Assembly: GCF_023195895.1 (NCBI RefSeq)
Contig: NZ_JALPRK010000009.1
Span: 1 to 64,000 of the forward strand
Origin: Paenibacillus mellifer
GTDB taxonomy: Bacteria; Bacillota; Bacilli; Paenibacillales; Paenibacillaceae
DNA: 64,000 bases
Reading direction: 5' to 3'
The notes below the pieces were generated by a model. That model did no database searches, was not told where the DNA came from, and was given only the letters and a program-made list of their open reading frames with translations. The translations under genes and the position numbers were made by a program. Each line of letters opens with the position of its first letter. The first letter of the stretch is position 1. Shown piece after piece: positions 1-7,522 of the stretch.

Positions 1-3
1 TGA

Positions 4-37
4 AAGAAGGCCTTCCATCTGGAAGGCCTTCTTCTTT
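4..37 (-). terminator. Rho-independent terminator, PAP2 gene
   Basis: A 13-bp perfect stem (4-16 with 21-33) and a 4-nt loop. It lies immediately past the stop codon of the minus-strand PAP2 gene. Both outer flanks are pyrimidine/T-rich when read outward, so it may also serve a gene entering from the left of the window. Confidence 0.85.
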
Positions 38-644
38 AGTTCCGACTCCGACGTACGGCGCCCCATGAGCAAACCTCGGCGAGCACCGCTCCCACTAGGA
101 AGCCACCAACGATGTCGCTGGCATAATGCACACCCAAATACAATCGGCTGATCCCAATCACGAAAATAAGCAGCAGCACGATCATTGCCCACACGCGATT
201 CCCCGACTTACCGGACCGAAGCAACAGCAATGCAATCAGCCCAAAGAAAGAGGCGGAAATCATCGCATTCCCACTAGGAAAGCTGTACCCGTCCGGTACG
301 ACAAGACGATCCCACAACTCTGGACGCTCACGGGAGAACATGACTTTCAACACCTTGTTGAGCAGCCACCCTCCTGCAAGACTAACCGTCAACCAAATCG
401 CATAACGTCCGTTCCGCAAGTACACCAGGGTCCAGACAAGAGTCAGCAGCAGCACCACAACGAAACCGGTAGTCGACCCGAGCTCTGCTAAGCCTTTCAC
501 CGCAGGGGTCAGATTATCGCTTCGCAGCTCGTAGAAGAAATCCCCAATCCCGCGGTCGATCGAGCGTAACCCCTCTGTATGGATCAGTCCGCTCAGCACC
601 ACAAACAAGACGGTCAATAAGACCGGCCAAAGCCATTTTTTCAA
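36..644 (-). CDS. PAP2-family membrane phosphatase
   Basis: Membrane phosphatase of the PAP2 superfamily, in which undecaprenyl-diphosphate or phosphatidate-type lipid phosphates are typical substrates. The protein shows several hydrophobic segments and the family signature: a K-x6-R-P type motif (KVMFSRERP), a PSGNA block standing for PSGH, and an SR-x5-H-x3-D block (SRLYLGVHYASD). The usual His of PSGH is Asn here, which is a notable change in motif 2. The start is taken as TTG at 644, because a GAGAGGGGAG ribosome site lies just upstream; a longer reading begins at TTG 671. The gene is alone and faces the window edge, with its own terminator. The substrate cannot be told from sequence. Confidence 0.85.
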   Translation of the reverse strand: MKKWLWPVLLTVLFVVLSGLIHTEGLRSIDRGIGDFFYELRSDNLTPAVKGLAELGSTTGFVVVLLLTLVWTLVYLRNGRYAIWLTVSLAGGWLLNKVLKVMFSRERPELWDRLVVPDGYSFPSGNAMISASFFGLIALLLLRSGKSGNRVWAMIVLLLIFVIGISRLYLGVHYASDIVGGFLVGAVLAEVCSWGAVRRSRN

Positions 645-684
645 AACCCGACTCCCCTCTCCAATCGTCAACTGAATCGAAATT

Positions 685-714
685 ATTTTACCGGGAAGTT
701 GGATTTTTCGGCAA
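685..714 (-). promoter_or_regulatory. Candidate sigma-A promoter for PAP2 gene
   Basis: Minus strand: TTGCCG (-35, 709-714), 18-bp spacer, TAAAAT (-10, 685-690). The distance to the coding start is short but reasonable. Sequence match only. Confidence 0.4.
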
Positions 715-774
715 CCTTTATTTCAAATTTAATTTTTTCACCGCTTCGCTAGGAAAGAATATCCGCTAGACCTT

Positions 775-831
775 CATTAATATACTTACTATACTTATAT
801 ATTGACTAAGTTGGGAGCCTTGGACTACAAT
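775..831 (+). promoter_or_regulatory. Promoter of trhO with shared 36-bp element
   Basis: TTGACT (-35, 802-807), 18-bp spacer and TACAAT (-10, 826-831) form a sigma-A-type promoter. The 36 bp from 775 to 810, overlapping the -35, match 28 of 36 positions of the sodA promoter segment at 2816-2851. Both contain two ATAC-type direct repeats spaced 9 bp and an imperfect inverted repeat that ends in the -35 box. A common regulator is inferred. Confidence 0.7.
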
Positions 832-871
832 GCAGTAGAATTCAACATAGAATAGATGGGTGATTAAATTA

Positions 872-1765
872 ATGGAACAACACGCCTACCGCGTATTACT
901 ATTTTATAAGTTTGTCCGGATCGAGGATCCTGCCGCCTTCACGGCCGAGCATCTGCAATACTGCAAAGAGCTGGGTATTAAGGGTCGCATCCTGATCGCC
1001 GCCGAAGGCATTAACGGAACGTTGTCCGGCACGGTCGAGCAAACCGAGAAGTATATGAACGACCTTAGAGCCAATCCGCTGTTCGCCGACATTGTATTTA
1101 AGATCGACGAAGTCGAAGGTCATACGTTTAAGAAAATGTTTGTTCGTCATAAAGAAGAACTGGTCACCTTCCGTTACGAGGAAGAGCTTGACCCAAACGT
1201 CATCAGCGGCAAACGCCTCTCCCCTGCTGAATTTTACGAGCAGCTGCAGATGGACGATGTGATCGTTCTGGACGGACGGAACGACTATGAGTACGACATC
1301 GGCCATTTCCGCAGAGCGATTCGGCCGGAGATCGATTCCTTCCGCGAGTTTCCGGAATGGATCCGTCAGAATCTTGGCGAGCACAAGGATAAGAAGATTT
1401 TAACCTACTGCACCGGGGGCATCCGTTGTGAGAAGCTGACTGGCTTCCTATTGAACGAAGGCTTCAACGACGTCGCCCAGCTGGAGGGTGGGATTGTCAC
1501 CTACGGTAAGGACCCGCAAGTCAACGGGCGCCTGTTTGACGGTAAATGTTATGTCTTTGACGAACGAATTTCCGTGCCGATCAACCGGACGGACGAGGAC
1601 ATCGTGATCGCCAGCTGCTACCACTGCGGTACAACGCACGACCGTTACATTAACTGTCCTGTGTGCAACCTCCAGTATGTATGTTGCGAGGATTGCGAAG
1701 ACGAGCACCACGGCTTCTGTTCGGATGCATGTCGGGAGGCATCCCTCGCCGTCCCGCAAAGCTAA
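872..1765 (+). CDS. trhO: tRNA uridine(34) hydroxylase, rhodanese domain (TrhO/YceA family)
   Basis: Member of the UPF0176/TrhO family, which hydroxylates uridine 34 of tRNA in an oxygen-dependent way as the first step toward 5-(carboxy)methoxyuridine. An N-terminal ferredoxin-like domain (about residues 1-95) precedes a rhodanese domain with the active-site Cys near residue 180 in [12 protein letters not shown] Cys-rich tail (about 250-290, with CYHCG, CPVC and CCEDC groups) looks metal-binding, as in the long form of the family. ATG 872 is preferred over GTG 860, because GGGTG lies at proper spacing only for the ATG. It is followed after 39 bp by a SufR-like regulator, probably cotranscribed. 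Confidence 0.93.
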   Translation: MEQHAYRVLLFYKFVRIEDPAAFTAEHLQYCKELGIKGRILIAAEGINGTLSGTVEQTEKYMNDLRANPLFADIVFKIDEVEGHTFKKMFVRHKEELVTFRYEEELDPNVISGKRLSPAEFYEQLQMDDVIVLDGRNDYEYDIGHFRRAIRPEIDSFREFPEWIRQNLGEHKDKKILTYCTGGIRCEKLTGFLLNEGFNDVAQLEGGIVTYGKDPQVNGRLFDGKCYVFDERISVPINRTDEDIVIASCYHCGTTHDRYINCPVCNLQYVCCEDCEDEHHGFCSDACREASLAVPQS

Positions 1766-1804
1766 GGATCGCCAGAACCTATCACCCGAGAGGGAGTGTC
1801 ACGC

Positions 1805-2443
1805 ATGAACACGAACAAAGACCTTACCACCCGCGAGCGGATTCTACATTTGATGAAGACCGCCGGACCTCTTAGCGCCAAAGAGCTCACGACAGAGCTG
1901 CAGATTACGGAAATGGCCGTGCGTCGGCATCTTGGTACGATGGAACGCGACGGGTTGATCGAATCGAAGATGATCCGGCAAACGCAGGGCCGCCCAACGG
2001 CGGTGTATGGATTAACAGAGCTGGCTGAGGGGATTTTTCCGAAAAAATATCATTCGCTAACCCTGGATTTGCTGGATGAGCTGGCGGAGGAAAGCGGCGA
2101 AGACATGGTGGATCGCCTGTTTGACCGTCGCAAGGAGAAGTTAAGCCGCAAATACATGGCCGACATGCAAGGTAAATCCTTAACTGAAAAGGTCCGCACG
2201 CTCTCGGAAATTCAGAACGACAACGGTTATATGACGGAGCTTGAGCATAACGATCGCGGCGAATACGTGCTCATGGAGCATAACTGCCCGATCTCGCAAA
2301 TCGCCAACCGCTACAATCATGCCTGCGACTGCGAGCTGAATTTGTTCGAATCTTTATTGGACGCCGACGTTGAGCGCACGGAATGCTTGGCCCAGCAGGG
2401 GAAGAAATGCGTGTATGTGATCCGCCAGCGGAACCAGGAATAG
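1805..2443 (+). CDS. Winged-helix regulator with Cys cluster (SufR/DeoR-like)
   Basis: Transcription factor with an N-terminal winged helix-turn-helix (about residues 8-65, TTELQITEMAVRRHLGTMER) and a C-terminal domain carrying Cys161, Cys174, Cys176, Cys194 and Cys202. The arrangement C-x12-C-x-C-x17-C resembles the Fe-S-ligating cluster of SufR-type sensors, so an iron-sulfur or redox-sensing role is inferred. ATG 1805 is chosen over GTG 1796, because AGGGAG (1791-1796) is 8 nt from the ATG. It lies 39 bp downstream of trhO and upstream of a Cys-rich DUF1450 gene and sodA, whose promoter shares an element with trhO. The ligand and exact targets are unknown. Confidence 0.85.
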   Translation: MNTNKDLTTRERILHLMKTAGPLSAKELTTELQITEMAVRRHLGTMERDGLIESKMIRQTQGRPTAVYGLTELAEGIFPKKYHSLTLDLLDELAEESGEDMVDRLFDRRKEKLSRKYMADMQGKSLTEKVRTLSEIQNDNGYMTELEHNDRGEYVLMEHNCPISQIANRYNHACDCELNLFESLLDADVERTECLAQQGKKCVYVIRQRNQE

Positions 2444-2446
2444 AAG

Positions 2447-2474
2447 AACAGCAGCCCTTGGGCTGCTGTTTTCT
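2447..2474. terminator. Bidirectional terminator
   Basis: An 11-bp perfect stem (2447-2457 with 2460-2470) with a 2-nt loop and TTTTCT on the plus side. It lies between the convergent SufR-like gene and DUF1450 gene and can end both transcripts. Confidence 0.85.
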
Positions 2475-2477
2475 ACG

Positions 2478-2729
2478 TTATATATCATAGACGTTTAATT
2501 CGTCCTCGATGGCTTGCTTAACGAGCCGGATACATTCCTCCGTTGTCTTAGCGGCAACCCGTTTGCCATTAACCAGCGCGTACGGTCTAAGCTTACATAA
2601 GCCGCATAAACTAAGACAGTCCTGACGCATCACGGCAATTTCCGGATAGTCCTCTTCCAGCTGCTCCAGTTCAAGTGCGCTCATCAGGTTGCTGTCGCAC
2701 ACTTCAACGATCACAATGCCCAAACCCAT
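2478..2729 (-). CDS. DUF1450 (YuzB-like) small Cys-rich protein
   Basis: A protein of 83 aa from ATG 2729, matching the DUF1450/YuzB family, whose function is not established. The family hallmarks are visible: an N-terminal hydrophobic strand followed by a Cys (VIVEVCDSN) and a central C-x3-C-x2-C group (CLSLCGLC) followed by PYALVNGKRV. The fold of this family is thioredoxin/ferredoxin-like, so an electron-transfer or metal-cluster role is possible but unproved. The upstream GTG at 2741 lacks a ribosome site, while GGGGTG is well placed for ATG 2729. It converges on the SufR-like gene and diverges from sodA. Confidence 0.85.
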   Translation of the reverse strand: MGLGIVIVEVCDSNLMSALELEQLEEDYPEIAVMRQDCLSLCGLCKLRPYALVNGKRVAAKTTEECIRLVKQAIEDELNVYDI

Positions 2730-2815
2730 GACGTCTTTCACCCCAAACTTATGACTAACTCTGCTTGAACCATCATTATGAGGACCGCGGACCCATTTGT
2801 CAATGCTTGCGAATC

Positions 2816-2871
2816 ATTTAACATACTTAACATACATTTATGTTGACTAAGCCGGTGCGCAGATTTATAAT
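2816..2871 (+). promoter_or_regulatory. sodA promoter with shared operator-like element
   Basis: TTGACT (2843-2848), an exact 17-bp spacer and TATAAT (2866-2871). The segment 2816-2851 is the second copy of the 36-bp element found at 775-810. Here the inverted repeat is clearer: TTAACATA (2827-2834), 4 nt, TATGTTGA (2839-2846), overlapping the -35. A repressor bound there would block polymerase. Confidence 0.8.
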
Positions 2872-2923
2872 TAGATTTGTCGGAATTACTATTACATATC
2901 GGAGAAGAAAGGATTGATTTGGA

Positions 2924-3538
2924 ATGGCACATCAATTGCCTGCTTTGCCTTACCCGAACAATGCACTTGAGCCTCATATTGATGAAACAACGATGATGAT
3001 TCACCATGATCGTCACCATAATACGTACGTTACGAACCTGAATGCAGCTTTGGAGTCTGCTCCTGAACTGCAATCCAAATCCGTAGAAGAGCTAATCGCT
3101 GATCTGGACAGCGTTCCGGAAGGTATCCGCACCGCAGTTCGCAACAACGGCGGCGGCCATGCCAACCACTCCCTGTTCTGGGAAACGATTGGACCTAACG
3201 GCGGCGGCCAACCTTCTGGCAAGCTGGCTGACGCGATTAACAGCGAGCTGGGCGGTTTTGACAAATTCAAAGAAGATTTCGCCAAAGCAGCTACGACACG
3301 TTTCGGTAGCGGTTGGGCGTTCCTGGCCGTAGACGGCGGTAAATTGTCCGTATACAGCTTGCCGAACCAAGACTCTCCGATCATGGAAGGCAAAACGCCA
3401 ATCCTTGGTTTGGACGTATGGGAACACGCTTATTACCTGAAATACCAAAACAAACGTCCTGACTACATCGCCGCTTTCTTTAACGTAATCAACTGGTCTG
3501 AAGTTGAGAAACGTTACGAAGCCGCACTGAACAAATAA
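2924..3538 (+). CDS. sodA: Superoxide dismutase, Mn/Fe family
   Basis: Cytoplasmic superoxide dismutase of 204 aa, converting superoxide to oxygen and hydrogen peroxide. The metal ligands are in place: His27 in MMIHHDRHH, His in [10 protein letters not shown], and the Asp and His of [14 protein letters not shown] near residues 163-168. The [11 protein letters not shown] and QDSPIMEG blocks are typical of the manganese form. Length is normal. The start is ATG 2924 behind an AGAAAGG site. It is monocistronic, with its own strong promoter and a terminator at 3581. The shared promoter element suggests coregulation with trhO and the Cys-cluster regulator. Confidence 0.97.
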   Translation: MAHQLPALPYPNNALEPHIDETTMMIHHDRHHNTYVTNLNAALESAPELQSKSVEELIADLDSVPEGIRTAVRNNGGGHANHSLFWETIGPNGGGQPSGKLADAINSELGGFDKFKEDFAKAATTRFGSGWAFLAVDGGKLSVYSLPNQDSPIMEGKTPILGLDVWEHAYYLKYQNKRPDYIAAFFNVINWSEVEKRYEAALNK

Positions 3539-3580
3539 GTTAGGAACGCAGGCAGAACGCCTGCTTACATGAAAAACAGA

Positions 3581-3630
3581 GGGTGTCCCATGGACCGGCT
3601 GGCCGGTTTCTCGGGGCACCCTTCTTATTT
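3581..3630 (+). terminator. sodA terminator
   Basis: Stem GGGTGTCCC (3581-3589) with GGGGCACCC (one G-U pair) enclosing a second stem ACCGGC/GCCGGT, then a TTCTTATTT tail. A smaller hairpin, GCAGGC/GCCTGC, precedes it at 3548-3563. Confidence 0.75.
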
Positions 3631-3639
3631 ATCCGCTCA

Positions 3640-4662
3640 TCATCTCAGGGCGACCGAATCGCGCACCACCAGCGTTGGCTGGACTTGCCAATGAATCGAC
3701 TCCCGGGTTCGGCCAAGCTCCGACAGCAGCAAGTTGATCGCCGCGTCGCACATCCGCTCCTTCTCCACCCGCATCGTCGTCATGTTGAGTCCTTCGACGT
3801 TTACGTATGGCAAATCGTCAAATCCGGCGATGGAGACGTCCTCCGGCAGTCGCTTATTTCTCTCCTTCAACAAGCCCGCAAGTAAATAAGCAATCCGATC
3901 ATTCCCGCAAAAAAACGCCGTTGGCCATTCACCAAGCCCATCCAGAAATTGCGCCATTTCAACCTTGGTGCAATCATACCCTTGAGAGATTGTTAAGCAA
4001 TCCGCGTCTCGGATGGACAGCCCCTGCTCCTTCATCGCTTTCTCGTACCCAAACCAACGCTCCTCATGACTGGTCGACAGGTTCGTTGGCCCGATAAACC
4101 CAATTCGTTGGTGCCCGGCTTCGATTAAATGCGTTACCGCAACGTGAGCTCCCTCCAAATTGCCCGAAGTAACCGCCGGACAAGGCAGGTCGCGGTAATA
4201 GGAATCCATCAGCACGAGTGGCGTATCCAACTCCCAAATGCGTTTGGCATACGCCCGATCCGTGATAGCAAACAGAATCACCCCGCGGTACGGAATATCC
4301 GCAAACGGGCCAGGCAACGAAAGGGAAATTTCCGTCTCCCGATCAAGTGGAGTAATGACGGCGTTAAAGCCTTTCTTGCGCGCACTTCGCTCCAACCCCC
4401 AGATCATATCGTGAAAAAACTGAAAGTGATCATTATCCTGATAACTCATAATTCGCTCCGGAACGAGCACCAGAATGTTGGCCTTTCCGCTCTCTTGGGG
4501 AGCATAAGGACCATACCCCATTTCCCTGGCGGTTTGCTGCACGAGTTGGCGCATCTCCTCGCTGACGCCCTTTTTGTTCATCAGCGCAAGCGACACCGCA
4601 TTCTTGGAAATTTGGAGATGGTCGGCGATATCCTGCATGGATATTTTCTTTTTGCGGCCCAT
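3640..4662 (-). CDS. LacI-family transcriptional regulator
   Basis: Sugar-responsive regulator of 340 aa. The N-terminal LacI helix-turn-helix is at about residues 6-55 (ISMQDIADHLQISKNAVSLA), followed by a periplasmic-binding-protein-like effector domain with the usual HLIEAGHQRIGFIG and PEDVSIAGFDDLPY blocks. ATG 4662 is preferred to ATG 4671, because AAAGGA directly abuts the first ATG and is 9 nt from the second. It is divergent from a ROK kinase and mannose-6-phosphate isomerase pair, which it probably controls through the tandem repeats in the shared intergenic region. The effector is not known; a hexose or hexose phosphate is likely. Confidence 0.92.
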   Translation of the reverse strand: MGRKKKISMQDIADHLQISKNAVSLALMNKKGVSEEMRQLVQQTAREMGYGPYAPQESGKANILVLVPERIMSYQDNDHFQFFHDMIWGLERSARKKGFNAVITPLDRETEISLSLPGPFADIPYRGVILFAITDRAYAKRIWELDTPLVLMDSYYRDLPCPAVTSGNLEGAHVAVTHLIEAGHQRIGFIGPTNLSTSHEERWFGYEKAMKEQGLSIRDADCLTISQGYDCTKVEMAQFLDGLGEWPTAFFCGNDRIAYLLAGLLKERNKRLPEDVSIAGFDDLPYVNVEGLNMTTMRVEKERMCDAAINLLLSELGRTRESIHWQVQPTLVVRDSVALR

Positions 4663-4723
4663 TCTTTTCATTCCTTTCGAAACATGCTACACTTAGCCTA
4701 CATCCTACTTTACAAATATGAGT

Positions 4724-4741
4724 TTTGTCAAGTTTGTCAAG
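4724..4741. repeat. Tandem TTTGTCAAG repeats, candidate LacI-type operator
   Basis: Two perfect 9-bp copies in direct tandem (4724-4732 and 4733-4741) in the 107-bp region between the divergent LacI gene and ROK kinase. On the minus strand each copy supplies a TTGACA; the copy at 4725-4730 with TAGGAT 18 bp on makes a plausible promoter for the regulator. Operator function is inferred. Confidence 0.5.
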
Positions 4742-4778
4742 TTAAAATGAATCTTCACTTCCACAGGAGGTATGAACG

Positions 4779-5693
4779 TTGAGTTATGCAATAGGTATCG
4801 ACATCGGCGGCACCAAAACCGCCATCGGGCTCGTTGGCGCAGACGGCGAGGTTCGCGCCAAGGTCTCCCTGCCGACCGACCAGACAGTGAAGCCCGAGGT
4901 CATGGTCGACCGGATGGCGGCCGCCATCCAGGATATCCTTGCCGCACAAGGAATAGCGGAAGCCGAGCTCTTGGGAATCGGGGTTGGGGCCCCGGGACCC
5001 CTGAACACGAAGGAAGGGAAGATTGCCGAGCCTCCGAATTTGCGAAGCTGGTGGAACTTCCCTGTCGTCGCCTCGTTGGCGCGTCATTTCAGCCGGCCGA
5101 TCCGACTGGAGAACGACGCTACCGCTGCTGCCTTGGCCGAGAAATGGCTGGGGGCTGCCAAGGATGCCGAACATTTCGTGTTCGTCACCATCAGCACGGG
5201 GATCGGGGCCGGGATCTACTCCCACGGCAAGTTAATCACCGGCGCTTCCGGCAATGCCGGCGACGTGGGACATTTCGTCGTTGATCCGTCCGCCGGCACT
5301 TGCGTGTGCGGCCAGAAAGGCTGCTGGGAATATGTCGCCTCCGGAACGGCAGTGACTAGACAAGCCTCGGCTCTGCTTGGCCGGGAAGTTTCCTCCAAGG
5401 AAGCATTTGATCTGGCGGCAGTAGGGAATACTTCGATTAAGGAACTTGTTGCCAAGGTATTTGAGAACATCGGCGTAGGCTGTGTAACCCTGATCAACAC
5501 GTTTGATCCGGAGAAGCTGGTCATCGGCGGCGGCGTCTCGCAGGTGGGTGCACCCCTGTTTGACGCGGTTCGAGATTATGTGGCCAAGTACGCACTGAAC
5601 CCTTCGGGCCGGCAAACGCCTATCGTCCCTGCCGCGCTGCACCAAGACGCCGGCTTGATCGGCGCCGCCGCATTAGTTCACATTTCATACTGA
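4779..5693 (+). CDS. ROK-family sugar kinase (fructokinase/glucokinase type)
   Basis: ATP-dependent hexose kinase of 304 aa. It has the N-terminal phosphate-binding DIGGTKTAIGLV motif, the catalytic Asp in RLENDATAAALAE, and the ROK zinc motif with His in GDVGHFVVDP and Cys residues in CVCGQKGCWE. The start is TTG 4779, set by AGGAGG 8 nt upstream; an overlapping ATG at 4772 is out of frame. It is followed 26 bp later by manA, so fructose or mannose is at least as likely a substrate as glucose, much as gmuE-gmuF pairs in Bacillus. The divergent LacI regulator supports sugar-induced expression. Confidence 0.9.
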   Translation: MSYAIGIDIGGTKTAIGLVGADGEVRAKVSLPTDQTVKPEVMVDRMAAAIQDILAAQGIAEAELLGIGVGAPGPLNTKEGKIAEPPNLRSWWNFPVVASLARHFSRPIRLENDATAAALAEKWLGAAKDAEHFVFVTISTGIGAGIYSHGKLITGASGNAGDVGHFVVDPSAGTCVCGQKGCWEYVASGTAVTRQASALLGREVSSKEAFDLAAVGNTSIKELVAKVFENIGVGCVTLINTFDPEKLVIGGGVSQVGAPLFDAVRDYVAKYALNPSGRQTPIVPAALHQDAGLIGAAALVHISY

Positions 5694-5719
5694 TCTATAA
5701 ATAAAGGAGTACGATAACC

Positions 5720-6667
5720 ATGAATGAACCGATTTTTCTGCAGCCGATTTTTCAAGAGCGCATTTGGGGAGGGACGAAGCTGAAAGACCTCTTCGGCTAC
5801 GACATCCCGAATGACCGTACCGGTGAATGCTGGGCCGTATCCGCTCATCCTAACGGTCAAAGCATTGTTAAGAACGGACCTTACCAAGGCACGAAGCTGG
5901 GGGATTTGTGGACCTCACATCCGGAGCTGTTCCGCTCTCCGTCCAAGGTATTCCCGCTGCTGACGAAACTGCTCGACGCCTCTGACGATCTGTCGGTACA
6001 GGTCCATCCGGATGATGAATATGCCGGCAAACACGAAAATGGCGAGCTCGGCAAAACCGAATGCTGGTACATCGTGGATGCCGAACCGGGGTCTGTGATC
6101 ATTTACGGTCATGAGGCGAAAACGAAGGAAGAGCTCGTCACGATGATCGAAAACGGCGACTGGGACCATTTCCTGACCAAAGTGCCGGTGAAGCCGGGTG
6201 ACTTCTTCTATGTCCCTAGCGGTACCCTGCACGCGCTTGGCAAAGGCATCGTGGTACTCGAAACGCAGCAAAGCTCGGATACGACCTATCGCGTATACGA
6301 TTACGATCGCCGCGACAAGGACGGCAATACCCGCGAACTGCACCTAGAGAAGGCGATTGACGTTACCACGATCCCGCAAGCCTATGTCCCAGCATCCTAC
6401 GCAACCTCATCCAATGGCGCGCTGACGGTCACCTCCTACGTCTCCAATTCCTTCTTTACAGTGGAAAAATGGAACGTTTCCGGCGGTGAAACCGAAGTTA
6501 ATGCGAACGAGAAATATACGATCTTCAGCGTACTCGCGGGCAGCGGGACGCTGACCGCAGGCGGACAAAGCTACGACCTGGCAAAAGGCGAGCACTTTAT
6601 CCTGTCGGCCGGCTTTGGCCCCTACCGCTTAAGCGGTGAGCTCGAAATGATCATGTCCCACGAGTAA
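5720..6667 (+). CDS. manA: Mannose-6-phosphate isomerase, class I
   Basis: Cytoplasmic zinc isomerase of 315 aa, interconverting mannose 6-phosphate and fructose 6-phosphate. The cupin metal site is visible: SVQVHPDDEYA and the Glu of GKTECWYIVD in the first half, and PSGTLHALGKG later. Length fits the short Bacillus type rather than the longer enterobacterial type. AAAGGAG lies 9 nt before ATG 5720. It forms a two-gene unit with the ROK kinase: together they would carry a hexose to fructose 6-phosphate. A strong terminator follows. Confidence 0.95.
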   Translation: MNEPIFLQPIFQERIWGGTKLKDLFGYDIPNDRTGECWAVSAHPNGQSIVKNGPYQGTKLGDLWTSHPELFRSPSKVFPLLTKLLDASDDLSVQVHPDDEYAGKHENGELGKTECWYIVDAEPGSVIIYGHEAKTKEELVTMIENGDWDHFLTKVPVKPGDFFYVPSGTLHALGKGIVVLETQQSSDTTYRVYDYDRRDKDGNTRELHLEKAIDVTTIPQAYVPASYATSSNGALTVTSYVSNSFFTVEKWNVSGGETEVNANEKYTIFSVLAGSGTLTAGGQSYDLAKGEHFILSAGFGPYRLSGELEMIMSHE

Positions 6668-6682
6668 TCCCGATTCAAAACA

Positions 6683-6730
6683 AACGGACGGAAGCAGTCA
6701 TCCTCAGGATTGCTGTTCCCGTCCGTTTTT
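6683..6730 (+). terminator. manA terminator
   Basis: Outer 9-bp stem AACGGACGG (6683-6691) with CCGTCCGTT (6719-6727), inner hairpin AGCA/TGCT, and a run of T residues. The hairpin also lies downstream of the minus-strand DinB gene. Confidence 0.85.
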
Positions 6731-6749
6731 GTGTTTTTTGTCCGCCTGC

Positions 6750-7268
6750 TTAAGCTTGGCTATATCGTTCGTTCAAGATCCGCGCATGATGCTGTGCATG
6801 CCCCGCGAGAATGTAGGCGAAAGCACGGGCGGAAGCCGGTCCGCCGGCGGCGGTACCCATGCGGGCCCATGCGGCATCGTCCAACTGGCGAGCTAATACT
6901 AACGTAGCTTCTCTCACAATCTCGAAGCCGCGCAGCAGCTCCTCTAGCGACAGCCGATCAACCCCGGCATGACGGGCGAACAATTCCTCGTCGAATCCTG
7001 CAAGCGGCGTCGTATCACCTCGAGCAATCCTCAGCATACGGTAGCTCATGATTCGCTCCGTATCGGCCATGTGGCCTAACACCTCCTTAACGCTCCATTT
7101 CCCTTCAGCGTACCGGTAGTTAGCTTGGGCTTCGCTGACTCCGCCCCATTCTTCGCGTAATTTCTTCACCTGCGACTCCAGGAAGGCAAGCAAATCGCCA
7201 TCAGGTACTTGGTTGATATAGGTAGTAAAATTTTCCGCGTATTCCCCTGTCTGAGGTTTAGTCAACAT
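6750..7268 (-). CDS. DinB-family protein
   Basis: A protein of 172 aa of the DinB/YfiT-like four-helix superfamily, which includes metal-dependent thiol (bacillithiol) transferases. The three metal-binding His positions are present: His in EVLGHMADTERIMSYR near residue 66 and the C-terminal HAQHHARIL cluster. The start is ATG 7268 behind GAGGAGGAG. It is third in an operon with the MBL lipoprotein and DUF3006 genes, with a 25-bp gap. The substrate is unknown; a link to the ComEC-like pair upstream is not obvious from sequence. Confidence 0.85.
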   Translation of the reverse strand: MLTKPQTGEYAENFTTYINQVPDGDLLAFLESQVKKLREEWGGVSEAQANYRYAEGKWSVKEVLGHMADTERIMSYRMLRIARGDTTPLAGFDEELFARHAGVDRLSLEELLRGFEIVREATLVLARQLDDAAWARMGTAAGGPASARAFAYILAGHAQHHARILNERYSQA

Positions 7269-7293
7269 CTAAATCACTCCTCCTCTAGATTAG

Positions 7294-7515
7294 CTACTCT
7301 TCTTCCCACACTTCTTCCATTAAAGCGCGGATTTGACGGGTTCTCCTCTCGGTTTCCCGCAGGTTCGGGATCCATTTCTCGCCGTCCCAATCCACAACGT
7401 CTCCCGGCTTGACCGAAGGATCAACCTGGGACCGCGGGATGTTCCGGGGTTTCCCGTCTGACTCCAGGATGCATACGTCACCTTCAAAACCTTCAACGAT
7501 ATGGATATGGATCAT
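7294..7515 (-). CDS. DUF3006 domain protein
   Basis: A small 73-aa protein matching DUF3006: a beta-rich domain with an acidic N-terminal half (VEGFEGDVCILESDG), an IPRSQVD segment and PGDVVDWDGEKW. Function is not known. It starts 7 nt after the stop of the MBL-fold lipoprotein gene. DUF3006 genes commonly sit beside ComEC/Rec2-like beta-lactamase-fold genes, as here, which suggests a functional pair. Confidence 0.85.
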   Translation of the reverse strand: MIHIHIVEGFEGDVCILESDGKPRNIPRSQVDPSVKPGDVVDWDGEKWIPNLRETERRTRQIRALMEEVWEEE

Positions 7516-7522
7516 CCCTATC

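Noticed and set aside
126-491. Open frame antisense to the PAP2 gene
   Set aside because: Gln/His-rich shadow of a membrane-protein gene with clear family motifs on the other strand; no ribosome site.
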